From an uncultured Oscillospiraceae bacterium (GTDB taxonomy: Bacteria; Bacillota; Clostridia; Oscillospirales; Oscillospiraceae), in the NCBI GenBank assembly GCA_910587645.1, contig CAJUNA010000006.1:1-64000 (forward strand): DNA of 64,000 nucleotides, written 5' to 3'. Each line of letters begins with the position of its first letter. Position 1 is the stretch's first letter. Position numbers and translations under genes: made by a program. Of this stretch, positions 42,740-50,519 are shown piece by piece. The notes under the pieces are model-generated. The model was given only the letters and a program-made list of their open reading frames with translations. It had not been told where the DNA came from and did not search any database.

Positions 42740-43831
42740 ATGAGAAAGTATTTGGGGAAGATGATCGTACTGGCCGCCCTGACGGCCGCCCTCCTGACCG
42801 TCACTGCTTTCGCCGCCGAGAACGGCACGGTGAATGCTGATGCCCTCCGCCTTCGCTCCGAGCCCTCTACTACTTCCACTACAATCGGCTATTTGAACAC
42901 CGGTGCCCAAGTGGAGATCCTGGAAGATTTGGGTGATTGGCTGAAGGTAAGCTGTGACGGAAAGACGGGATACCTTTACGCTGAGTACGTTTCTTCCGGT
43001 GCCAGTGCTTCCATCACCGCTGCCGCTTCCTCTGAATCTGTGGCGGGCAAGACTGGCGTCATCACTGGCAACATTGTTAACTTCCGCGCCGGCCCCTCAA
43101 TGGATGACACGATCCTCACCACCCTCACTGACGGCACGGAGCTGACCATTGAGGCAATTGACGGCGAGTGGTGCCAGAGCACCTGGGATGGCCAGGAGGG
43201 CTATGTAAAGGCCGATTACGTTTCTGTCAACGGCATTCCCCTGGTAGATCCCCGTGGCATTATCACTGGTGACTGCGTAAACGTGCGCAGCGTCCCCTCC
43301 ACCGATGGCGACATCGTCACCAAGGTATATTCCGGCAGCCTGGTGGATCTGATTTCCCTGGAGGATGATTGGTACGCTGTTGACTGCGATGGCGAGGTGG
43401 GTTATATCCGCTCCGATTTCCTGAAGGTCTATACCGGCGTAGCCGGCAGCGGCCTGGGTGCGGAGATTGCCCTTGCCGCCCAGCAGTACATAGGTACCCG
43501 TTACGCCTATGGCGGCGCGTCCTCCCGTGGGTTTGACTGCTCCGGCTTCACTATGTATATGTTCGGCCTGTATGGCTATAGCCTGCCGCATTCTGCTACC
43601 TCCCAGTGGAACAATTCCGGTTCCTACGTGGCCCGTGCGGATTTGCAGCCCGGTGATCTGGTTCTGTTCTGTGATCCTTCCCGTAGCAACGGCAAGGCCT
43701 GCTCCCATGTAGGCCTGTACATAGGCGATGGCAACTTTGTCCACGCTTCTTCCTCCGGCGGCGTGAAGATCAGCAGTCTCAGCGAAGATTACTACAACGG
43801 CTATTATGTCGGCGCAAAGCGCGTGGTATAA
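42740..43831 (+). CDS. Secreted SH3-domain NlpC/P60 peptidoglycan hydrolase
   Basis: The 363-residue protein has a signal peptide (MRKYLGKMIVLAALTAALLT, cleavage near AFA), three SH3b repeats (about 27-83, 100-155, 165-225; each with G-x-VN/D-A-L-R/V-N-x-R) and an NlpC/P60 domain with FDCSGF (Cys near 267), SHVGLYIG and FVHASS. It cleaves stem peptides between D-Glu and a diamino acid during growth or sporulation. It follows the 94-residue gene and ends at the terminator at 43864. Confidence 0.92.
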   Translation: MRKYLGKMIVLAALTAALLTVTAFAAENGTVNADALRLRSEPSTTSTTIGYLNTGAQVEILEDLGDWLKVSCDGKTGYLYAEYVSSGASASITAAASSESVAGKTGVITGNIVNFRAGPSMDDTILTTLTDGTELTIEAIDGEWCQSTWDGQEGYVKADYVSVNGIPLVDPRGIITGDCVNVRSVPSTDGDIVTKVYSGSLVDLISLEDDWYAVDCDGEVGYIRSDFLKVYTGVAGSGLGAEIALAAQQYIGTRYAYGGASSRGFDCSGFTMYMFGLYGYSLPHSATSQWNNSGSYVARADLQPGDLVLFCDPSRSNGKACSHVGLYIGDGNFVHASSSGGVKISSLSEDYYNGYYVGAKRVV

Positions 43832-43863
43832 GTTGCGTTTTTCGAATGAATATGCTATAATAG

Positions 43864-43897
43864 CCGCCAGACGGAGATTTTTCCGTCTGGCGGTTTT
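43864..43897 (+). terminator. Terminator after the P60 hydrolase
   Basis: CCGCCAGACGGA (43864-43875) pairs with TCCGTCTGGCGG (43882-43893), followed by TTTT. Confidence 0.85.
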
Positions 43898-43931
43898 ACC
43901 GTGCCTAAAAACATAAAAGGGGGATTTTTAT

Positions 43932-44981
43932 ATGAATGAACAGCGTATGGAACAGCGCACAGATCAATGTGTCAAGCGGGCGGTGGAGCTTCTGGCCATC
44001 GACAGCCCCAGCGGCTATACCCGCCAGGCGGCGGAGTATGTGATGGAGGCTTTCCAGCGCATGGGCCTTGCCCCGGAAATGACAAAGAAAGGCGGCGTAC
44101 TGGTGTGCCTGAATCCTGCCGCGCCGGAGGAGGACGCCCTTCTGCTGGAAGCCCATGTGGACACATTAGGCGGCATGGTGTCCGAGATTTCCAGCTCCGG
44201 CCGCTTGCACCTGACGCCCCTGGGCGGCATGGAACCGAACAACGGCGAGAGTGAAAACGTCCGTATTATCACCCGTTCCGGGAAGGCCTACACCGGGACT
44301 TTCCAGATGCGGAACGCATCTGTCCATGTCAACAACGAATATCATACTGCTAAGCGGGAATATAAAGCCATGGAAGTGGTCATTGACGAGGAAGTCTCCA
44401 ACCGTGCCGATGTGGAAGCCCTGGGCATCCTGACCGGAGATATTGTCTGCTTCGAGCCCCGCACCCGTGTAACGGAATCAGGCTATATTAAGAGCCGCTT
44501 TTTAGACGATAAGCTGTCCGTAGCGATCCTGCTGGAGCTGGCGGATCAGGTGGTCTCGGGGGAAGTAAAGCCCACCCGCCGCGTCTGGGAACATATTACG
44601 GTGTTTGAGGAAGTAGGCCACGGCGGTTCCGCTTCCGTCCCCGCCGGTGTCAGTGAAGCGGTGAGCGTGGACATGGGCTGCGTAGGCGATGGCCTGGGCT
44701 GCGATGAGCGGAAGGTCTCCATCTGCGCCAAAGACAGCGGTGGCCCATACCACTATGAGGTAGTTACCGCGCTGATTGAAGCGGCCCGCCGGGGCGGCGC
44801 GGACTTCGCGGTAGACGTATACCCCTCCTACGGTTCCGATGTCGAGGCCACCCTGCGGGGCGGACACGACCTGCGGCACGGGCTGATTGGCCCAGGTGTG
44901 TACGCGTCCCACGGCTATGAGCGGAGCCACCGGAAAGGCGTCAGCAATACCCTGCGCCTGCTGGCGGCATATTTAGCGTAA
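43932..44981 (+). CDS. M42-family metallo-aminopeptidase
   Basis: The 349-residue enzyme carries the di-metal site of the glutamyl-aminopeptidase/FrvX family: AHVDTLGGMV (His near 78), RFLDDKLSV (Asp near 184), FEEVGHGG (Glu-Glu near 218), VDMGCVG and ASHGYER. These enzymes form large cytosolic tetrahedral assemblies that release N-terminal residues from peptides. No transporter or partner lies beside it. The chosen ATG is the first of the ORF, with AAGGGGG upstream. Confidence 0.9.
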   Translation: MNEQRMEQRTDQCVKRAVELLAIDSPSGYTRQAAEYVMEAFQRMGLAPEMTKKGGVLVCLNPAAPEEDALLLEAHVDTLGGMVSEISSSGRLHLTPLGGMEPNNGESENVRIITRSGKAYTGTFQMRNASVHVNNEYHTAKREYKAMEVVIDEEVSNRADVEALGILTGDIVCFEPRTRVTESGYIKSRFLDDKLSVAILLELADQVVSGEVKPTRRVWEHITVFEEVGHGGSASVPAGVSEAVSVDMGCVGDGLGCDERKVSICAKDSGGPYHYEVVTALIEAARRGGADFAVDVYPSYGSDVEATLRGGHDLRHGLIGPGVYASHGYERSHRKGVSNTLRLLAAYLA

Positions 44982-45098
44982 TTAGCTCACAAAATTTCTG
45001 CCAAACGTTTAACCTCTCCCATTTGTACGAAAAAAGAGAGGACAAGCCTGCTGCTTTCTGATATAATGCAGGGCATAAACGTGCAAGGAGGAACCATT

Positions 45099-45944
45099 AT
45101 GGAATGGGTTGACGGACTGAACGCGAGCATTGGTTATATCGAGAACCACCTGACAGAGGAGATTGCCTTTGCGGCATTGGCCAAACTGGCCTGCTGCTCC
45201 ACCTTCCACTACCAGAGGATGTTTGCCTACATGGCTGGCGTACCGCTGTCGGAGTATATCCGCCGGAGAAGGATGTCCCTCGCGGCGGCAGATCTGCAAG
45301 CGGGGGAGAAGGTAATGGATGTGGCGCTCCGGTACGGCTACCAGTCCCCCACGGCGTTTAACCGCGCTTTCCAGGCAGTCCATGGCGCAGCGCCATCTGC
45401 GGTTCGGGACGGCGGCGTAGTGGTCAAATCCTACCCGCCGCTGCATTTCACCATTACGGTCAAGGGGGCGGAGGAGCTGGAATACCGCATTGAAAAAAGG
45501 TCGCCGTTCCGTATTGTCGGGATTTCCGTGCCGTTGGACAGGGACATCGAAAAGAACTTCACGGCAGTACCGTCCCTGTGGGCCAGGGCTGCGTCAGATG
45601 GCACGATCCCCCGCCTGGCGGCGCTGATGGACGGCCAGCCTGGGGGCCTGCTGGGTGTCAGCGCATGCCAGGACAGCGAGGACTGGCGGTATTTCATCGC
45701 CGTTTCCAGCAGCCAGGATGCGGGCGCGTTTGAGGAATATACGGTGCCCGCCGCCACCTGGGCGGTCTTTCCCGGCGCGGGGACAAACCGCTCCCTCCAG
45801 GATCTGGAACGGCGCGTTGTCATGGAGTGGTTCCCGGCATCCGGCTACGAATACGGCAGTGCGCCGGATGTAGAGGTCTACCTGAACCCCGACCCGGAAA
45901 ATGCCCAGTACGAGGTCTGGATCCCAGTGATAAAAAAAGCCTGA
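45099..45944 (+). CDS. AraC-family regulator with GyrI-like ligand domain
   Basis: The 281-residue protein starts at ATG 45099 with AAGGAGG 7 bases upstream. The N-terminus carries two AraC helix-turn-helix units (LAKLACCSTFHYQRMFAYM, then VMDVALRYGYQSPTAFNRAF). A C-terminal GyrI-like/effector-binding domain (about 110-281) has the strand pattern VWIPVIKKA at the end. Such regulators often sense drugs or small hydrophobic compounds. It is followed by a 19-bp palindrome at 45960. Confidence 0.9.
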   Translation: MEWVDGLNASIGYIENHLTEEIAFAALAKLACCSTFHYQRMFAYMAGVPLSEYIRRRRMSLAAADLQAGEKVMDVALRYGYQSPTAFNRAFQAVHGAAPSAVRDGGVVVKSYPPLHFTITVKGAEELEYRIEKRSPFRIVGISVPLDRDIEKNFTAVPSLWARAASDGTIPRLAALMDGQPGGLLGVSACQDSEDWRYFIAVSSSQDAGAFEEYTVPAATWAVFPGAGTNRSLQDLERRVVMEWFPASGYEYGSAPDVEVYLNPDPENAQYEVWIPVIKKA

Positions 45945-45959
45945 TAGCAAGCCCGTAAT

Positions 45960-46010
45960 CATACGCCAAGCCGCCGCTGTCCAACAAGGATAGCGGCGGC
46001 TTGGCGTATG
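45960..46010. repeat. Long perfect palindrome without a T-run
   Basis: A 19-bp perfect stem (45960-45978 with 45992-46010) with a 13-nt loop lies between the AraC gene and the truncated spoVAD. No T-run follows on either strand, so intrinsic termination is doubtful; it might protect an mRNA end or be a repetitive extragenic element. Confidence 0.7.
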
Positions 46011-46100
46011 GGAAAAAGAAAATTCATAATCCGGAAAAAAATGCGCACAATAGCGCCACGGACTGGTTTTGTCCGGTATTACGGGTTTGGAGGCGAGACC

Positions 46101-46763
46101 ATGCAAAAACGTTTAGGACGGCAGACTGTTGCCTTGGAGAAGCCTGCCGTCATCCTCTCCCACGCCGCTGTCGGCGGCAAACAGGAGAGTGAGGGGCCGC
46201 TGGCGGATTACTTTGACCATCTGTGCCGGGACAGCTTTTTCGGCGAAAAGACCTGGGAAAAAGCGGAGAGTGCCATGCAGAAAACCGCCCTCAGCAAAGC
46301 CCTGGAGAAGGCAAACCTTTCGCCGGAGGGGCTGGACTATATTTTCGCCGGGGATCTGCTCAACCAGTGTATTGGCACATCTTTTGGTCTACGCGACTTT
46401 GGGATCCCGTTTTATGGCCTGTACGGGGCCTGTTCCACCATGGGGGAATCCCTGGCGCTGGGTTCGCTGATGATAAGCGGGGGCTTTGCGCAGCGGGTGG
46501 GGGCCATGACCTCCAGCCATTTCTGTACCGCTGAGCGCCAGTACCGCATGCCTGTCCCCTACGGCAACCAGCGTACGCCAACCGCCCAATGGACTGCCAC
46601 CGCTTCCGGCTGTGTGATCCTGGGCGCGGAGGGAGACGGGCCGAAAGTAACCGCCGTAACCTGCGGCAAGATTGTGGATAAAGGCATCTGCGATGTTAAT
46701 AATATGGGTGCAGCCATGGCCCCCGCTGAGGTGCGATTAGGACAATACATCCCAAACCCTTGA
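46101..46763 (+). pseudogene. spoVAD: Truncated spoVAD, spore germination channel component
   Basis: The frame starts MQKRLGRQTVALEKPAVILS with GGAGG 7 bases before ATG and matches SpoVAD through NQCIGTSFGLRDFGIPFYGL, CSTMGESLALG and NNMGAAMAPA, then switches to unrelated codons (EVRLGQYIPNP) and stops. It has 220 residues where about 335 are usual, so the C-terminal thiolase-like half is missing. SpoVAD takes part in dipicolinic-acid uptake into spores and release at germination. Neither spoVAC nor spoVAE is adjacent. It is probably a non-functional second copy. Confidence 0.82.
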
Positions 46764-46903
46764 TATCCCTGCATTACACAGATCCCCCAGGCCCACCGGC
46801 CCCCGCAACAAAACCTAACCAAAAATGTCACGTTCCATTGGTTGCGGCCACTGAAAATACTGGTATAATGAGGGTATGAAAAATCAGAAAGGAAACGGCT
46901 TCC

Positions 46904-47371
46904 ATGGAACCAACCAATCTTGCGAAGAACCTTTTCTCCCTCCGCCGCGCCAGCGGCCTGAGCCAGGAAAAAGCCGCCGAAGCGGCTGGCGTGACCCGCC
47001 AAGCCCTGGCCAAGTGGGAATCCGGCGAGACCACCCCTGACATCCTCCACTGCGATGCCCTGGCGGAGCTGTACGGCGTATCCTTAGACGACCTGCTGCA
47101 TTTTCAGCAGAAGCACGGCAGCATTCCGCCGCCGCCCCGGGGGAAGCACGTCTTTGGCGTAGTCCAGCTAGGGGATCGGGGGCAGTTCGTCATTCCCAAG
47201 CGTGCCCGTGACTTGTTCCAACTGAACCGGGGCGACACGCTGGTAGTCCTGGGGGACACCAATCCCGGCACTGCGGGCATCGCCCTGGTTCCCGCCCAAT
47301 ATTTCACCAGCCTGCTGGAGCTGGCCACCCAGATCCAAGGGGACACGGACGGAGGGGAGGAGACGGAATGA
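46904..47371 (+). CDS. Xre-type regulator fused to an AbrB-like domain
   Basis: The 155-residue protein begins with a helix-turn-helix (NLFSLRRASGLSQEKAAEAA, then VTRQALAKWESGETTPD). An AbrB/SpoVT-type swapped-hairpin domain follows, with GDRGQFVIPKRARDLFQLN. AbrB family members bind DNA and often control transition-state genes. The stop overlaps the ABC ATPase start (ATGA), so it is the first gene of a regulator-transporter operon and probably controls it. Confidence 0.85.
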   Translation: MEPTNLAKNLFSLRRASGLSQEKAAEAAGVTRQALAKWESGETTPDILHCDALAELYGVSLDDLLHFQQKHGSIPPPPRGKHVFGVVQLGDRGQFVIPKRARDLFQLNRGDTLVVLGDTNPGTAGIALVPAQYFTSLLELATQIQGDTDGGEETE

Positions 47372-48114
47372 ACGCCCTGCGCGTAGAAAACCTGGCCAAG
47401 CACTATCCCCGTTTCACCTTGGACAACGTATCCTTCACTTTAGAGCGCGGCCGCATTATGGGGCTGATTGGCAAAAACGGCGCAGGCAAGACCACGGCAT
47501 TAAAATCCATATTGAATCTGGTATCTCCCGATGCTGGAACCGTCGAAATCCTCGGCCAGCCTTTCCCTGCCCAGGAAGCGGCCTGCAAGCAAAAGCTGGG
47601 CGTAGTCCTGGGCGGCATCGACTTCTACCGGAACCAGCGCCTTTCCTCCATCACGGAGACGGCCCGCCGTTTTTACGAGAACTGGGACGAGACAGCCTGC
47701 CGCCGCTATCACGCGGAATTCGGCCTGGATCCCGATAAAAAGGTGGCGGAGCTTTCCTCTGGCATGCGGGTCAAGTACCTGATCGCCCTGGCCCTGTCCC
47801 ACCACGCGGAGCTGTTTTTATTTGACGAGCCAACCAGCGGCCTGGACCCGGTCAGCCGGGACGAACTGCTGGCGCTGTTCCGCGCCCTGGTGGCGGACGG
47901 GACGCGCAGCATCCTGTACTCCACCCACATCACATCGGACTTAGAGAAATGCGCCAGCAGCATCACCTATATCAAAGAAGGGGACGTCCTTGCCAGCGCG
48001 GAAAAATCCCAATTTCTGCAATCCTTCCAGCACCTCCGCACTCCGGAGGACACTGCCCCGCTGACCCTGGAGGATATCATGATCCGCACGGAGAGGAGGG
48101 AGTACCATGTATAA
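47368..48114 (+). CDS. ABC transporter ATP-binding protein
   Basis: The 248-residue ATPase shows Walker A GLIGKNGAGKTTAL near residue 31, a signature LSSGMRVKYLIALAL, Walker B LFLFDEPTSGLD and the switch region STHITSDLEKC. It is of the drug/bacteriocin-type (CcmA/YhaQ-like) exporter class. It starts inside the stop of the regulator gene and overlaps the permease gene by 8 bp. The substrate is unknown. The set of AbrB-Xre regulator, ATPase and permease suggests export or immunity under regulatory control. Confidence 0.9.
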   Translation: MNALRVENLAKHYPRFTLDNVSFTLERGRIMGLIGKNGAGKTTALKSILNLVSPDAGTVEILGQPFPAQEAACKQKLGVVLGGIDFYRNQRLSSITETARRFYENWDETACRRYHAEFGLDPDKKVAELSSGMRVKYLIALALSHHAELFLFDEPTSGLDPVSRDELLALFRALVADGTRSILYSTHITSDLEKCASSITYIKEGDVLASAEKSQFLQSFQHLRTPEDTAPLTLEDIMIRTERREYHV

Positions 48115-48748
48115 TTTGCTATATAAGGAGCTCCGCCTGGCAGCCCATCCATCGCTGTACGTTTTCCTGTTCATGGGCGCGCTGGTACTGATTCCGGCAT
48201 ATCCCTACGGCATCGTATTCTTTTTTGGCATGTTGGGCATATTCCAAACCATGATGTATGGCCGCGAGACACGGGACATTTACTTCACGGCGCTGCTTCC
48301 CATCCCCAAGCGCGGCGTAGTCAAGGCAAAACTCCTGCTGGCAGCCTTTGCCCAACTCACGGAATTGGCTATATCCCTGCCCTTCGCCTTTCTCCGGACG
48401 TGCTATTTAGCGGGCGGCAACCCGGTAGGCATAGAAGCCAACCTTGCCTATTACGGCATAGGCCTCATGATATTCGGCGTATTTAACATCGTATTTTTCC
48501 CCCAATTTTTCAAAACCGCCTATAAAGCTGGCACAGCCTTTATCATCGCCATGATCCCCGCCACCCTAGGCATCATCGCCATGGAAACCCTGGTCCATAT
48601 CCCCGGCCTGGGCTGGCTGGACGGCATAGACGCCGCGTCCTTAATACGCCAAATCCCCCTCCTCCTGGCAGGCATAGCAGTTTACGCAATCACCTGGTTC
48701 TCAGCATATAGGCTGTCCGCCAAACGATTCAGCCAGGTGAACCTATAA
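48107..48748 (+). CDS. ABC-2 type membrane permease
   Basis: The 213-residue protein has about six membrane segments (for instance LFMGALVLIPAYPYGIVFFF, AAFAQLTELAISLPFAFL, LLLAGIAVYAITWFSA) with a short cytoplasmic N-terminus. It overlaps the ATPase gene by 8 bp and forms with it an ABC transporter of unknown substrate. The terminator at 48751 closes the operon. Confidence 0.85.
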   Translation: MYNLLYKELRLAAHPSLYVFLFMGALVLIPAYPYGIVFFFGMLGIFQTMMYGRETRDIYFTALLPIPKRGVVKAKLLLAAFAQLTELAISLPFAFLRTCYLAGGNPVGIEANLAYYGIGLMIFGVFNIVFFPQFFKTAYKAGTAFIIAMIPATLGIIAMETLVHIPGLGWLDGIDAASLIRQIPLLLAGIAVYAITWFSAYRLSAKRFSQVNL

Positions 48749-48750
48749 AA

Positions 48751-48785
48751 GCGCAAGGCCCGGACTTTTTGTCCGGGCCTTGCGC
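48751..48785. terminator. Bidirectional terminator between convergent operons
   Basis: GCGCAAGGCCCGGAC (48751-48765) pairs perfectly with GTCCGGGCCTTGCGC (48771-48785). It separates the ABC operon from the CO-dehydrogenase operon. Confidence 0.85.
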
Positions 48786-48797
48786 CATCAAGAGAGG

Positions 48798-50027
48798 TCA
48801 AACCGTATAAACAAACTCCCCGTTTTTTTCGTTGATCCCATAGAAATCCGCGAAAGTCAGACGGAAAATCTGATCCTTTTTCTCGCTGACATCAATCCCG
48901 TTTTTAATAAGATGCAGATACAGCCCATGGTTCGAAATATCTCCCAAGGACAGGTATCCGGTCAGCTTGCCATTGGTAATAACCGCCTTTTTATACTCCT
49001 TAGGCGTCTTATGGACGATCACGTCCGCCCCCTCAGTCAAGTCCATCCGGCCCACGCTGAGCATTGTCACGCCAAAGAAGTTGCTGGTATTCTTGAAGGG
49101 GTACGGCTTCTCATACACGGTGTCAATTCCCGCCATATTTTCCGCCGCCGCCTTACCCTGGGCCATTGCGTCAGGCCACACGCCGGAAAGCCCGGTGCAG
49201 TCCCCCGCCGCGTACACGTCCGGCGCGGAAGTCCGCAGGTGATCGTCCACAGTAATCGCCCGCTCGGCGGCAATGCCGCTGTCCAGGGCGATCTGGATTC
49301 TAGGCCGGACGCCCGCCGCCATAATGATGAAGTCACAGGGCACATGCTCCCCAGTAGAGAGGATCACCTCGGTGATATTCCCCCCGCCGTCCACCACCGC
49401 GTCCGCAGCCCCGATGCCCAGCAGGAACCGGCATCCGTGGTCTTCGAACACCTTCTGGTAAACGGAAGCGGCATAGTCATCCGTTTGCAGCGGCATAACC
49501 CTGGGCGCCATCTCGGCAATCGTAATTTCCGCGCCCCGCTGGCACAGGGCGGAAGCCGCGTCCAGCCCCACCAGTCCGGAGCCAACGATAAACACCCTTT
49601 TGCCCTTGGCAAAGGCATCGTCAATTTTCAGCGCGTCGCTGAGATCCCGGAAGCCGAACACATTCGGCGCTTCCCGGAAGTGGGGGATCGGCGGAATAAA
49701 GAACCCGGAGCCGGTAGCGATGAGCAGCTTGTCATAGGGCGTGTTGTACCCATCGCCGTAGTAAACCAGCTTCCCTGCGGTGTCGATTTTGGTAACCGTC
49801 TGGCAGGGGATGTGGTAGATATCGTTTTTCTCGAAGAAGTCCGCTCCCACGAAATTGATGCCCTCGGCGGTACGTTCATGGCCCAGGAATTTGTGGAGCA
49901 TACACCGGGAATGGATTTTATCATCAATGGAGATCACGGTAACGACATCATTGGGACGAAACGCCCGGAGGGTTTGGGCGGCGGTAATGCCAGCCGCGCC
50001 TGCTCCGATAATCACAAACCGTTCCAT
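48798..50027 (-). CDS. FAD-dependent NAD(P)H oxidoreductase of the CO-dehydrogenase cluster
   Basis: The 409-residue flavoprotein starts at ATG 50027, 7 bases after GGGAGG (an ATG two codons earlier touches that site). It has the FAD motif IIGAGAAGITAA, the NAD motif IVGSGLVGLDAASALC and APDVYAAGDCTG, typical of class III pyridine-nucleotide reductases. Genes of this kind follow cooF in several CO-utilising Clostridia and are thought to pass electrons from ferredoxin-like CooF to NAD(P). It is the last gene of the cooS-cooF operon. Confidence 0.85.
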   Translation of the reverse strand: MERFVIIGAGAAGITAAQTLRAFRPNDVVTVISIDDKIHSRCMLHKFLGHERTAEGINFVGADFFEKNDIYHIPCQTVTKIDTAGKLVYYGDGYNTPYDKLLIATGSGFFIPPIPHFREAPNVFGFRDLSDALKIDDAFAKGKRVFIVGSGLVGLDAASALCQRGAEITIAEMAPRVMPLQTDDYAASVYQKVFEDHGCRFLLGIGAADAVVDGGGNITEVILSTGEHVPCDFIIMAAGVRPRIQIALDSGIAAERAITVDDHLRTSAPDVYAAGDCTGLSGVWPDAMAQGKAAAENMAGIDTVYEKPYPFKNTSNFFGVTMLSVGRMDLTEGADVIVHKTPKEYKKAVITNGKLTGYLSLGDISNHGLYLHLIKNGIDVSEKKDQIFRLTFADFYGINEKNGEFVYTV

Positions 50028-50029
50028 GG

Positions 50030-50503
50030 TCATACCTCCCTTACTTCGATGGCCTTTTTGGGGCAGGCCCTTACGCAGGCGGGGCCTTCCTCCAAGTGGG
50101 CGCAGAAGTCGCATTTGATCATCCGCTTCCGGTCCGGGGAAATGGCCGGGACGCCGTAGCGGCAGTTCATGACGCACATATAGCATGCCGCGCATTTGTC
50201 AGAATGATACTCCACCAGCCCGGTTTCCATATTTTTCTCCAACGCGCCGCTCATACAGGCCCCCGCGCAGTCGGGAATATCGCAGTGGCGGCAGAAGATA
50301 GGCTTATACCCGCCCTGGCCGTCCGTGATGATGCGGTTGCGGGACTGCGTGTTAGGGTCGGTGAGGTCGAGCGCATACATCGCCTGCCGGATTTCTGCCA
50401 GCGTACCCTTGCGGGGCGTCATATCCTGGTGGGAGGCCATGCAGGCCAAGGTACAGTTTTTGCATCCATCGCACTTGGCGGGGTCAATAAAAATTCGTTT
50501 CAT
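50030..50503 (-). CDS. cooF: CooF-type four-cluster ferredoxin
   Basis: The 157-residue protein starts at ATG 50503 with AGGAGAGG upstream. Four cysteine groups are visible: CDGCKNCTLAC, CRHCDIPDCAGAC, CAACYMCVMNC and CDFC...CVRAC. This fits four 4Fe-4S clusters as in CooF/HycB electron-transfer subunits. It would carry electrons from CooS to the FAD oxidoreductase encoded next. The stop overlaps the next possible start. Confidence 0.88.
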   Translation of the reverse strand: MKRIFIDPAKCDGCKNCTLACMASHQDMTPRKGTLAEIRQAMYALDLTDPNTQSRNRIITDGQGGYKPIFCRHCDIPDCAGACMSGALEKNMETGLVEYHSDKCAACYMCVMNCRYGVPAISPDRKRMIKCDFCAHLEEGPACVRACPKKAIEVREV

Positions 50504-50519
50504 ATCCGCGCACCTCTCC

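Noticed and set aside
45960..46100. Longer spoVAD reading starting MGKRKFIIRKK at 46008
   Set aside because: That start lies in the palindrome arm and lacks a ribosome site, while GGAGG precedes the ATG at 46101.
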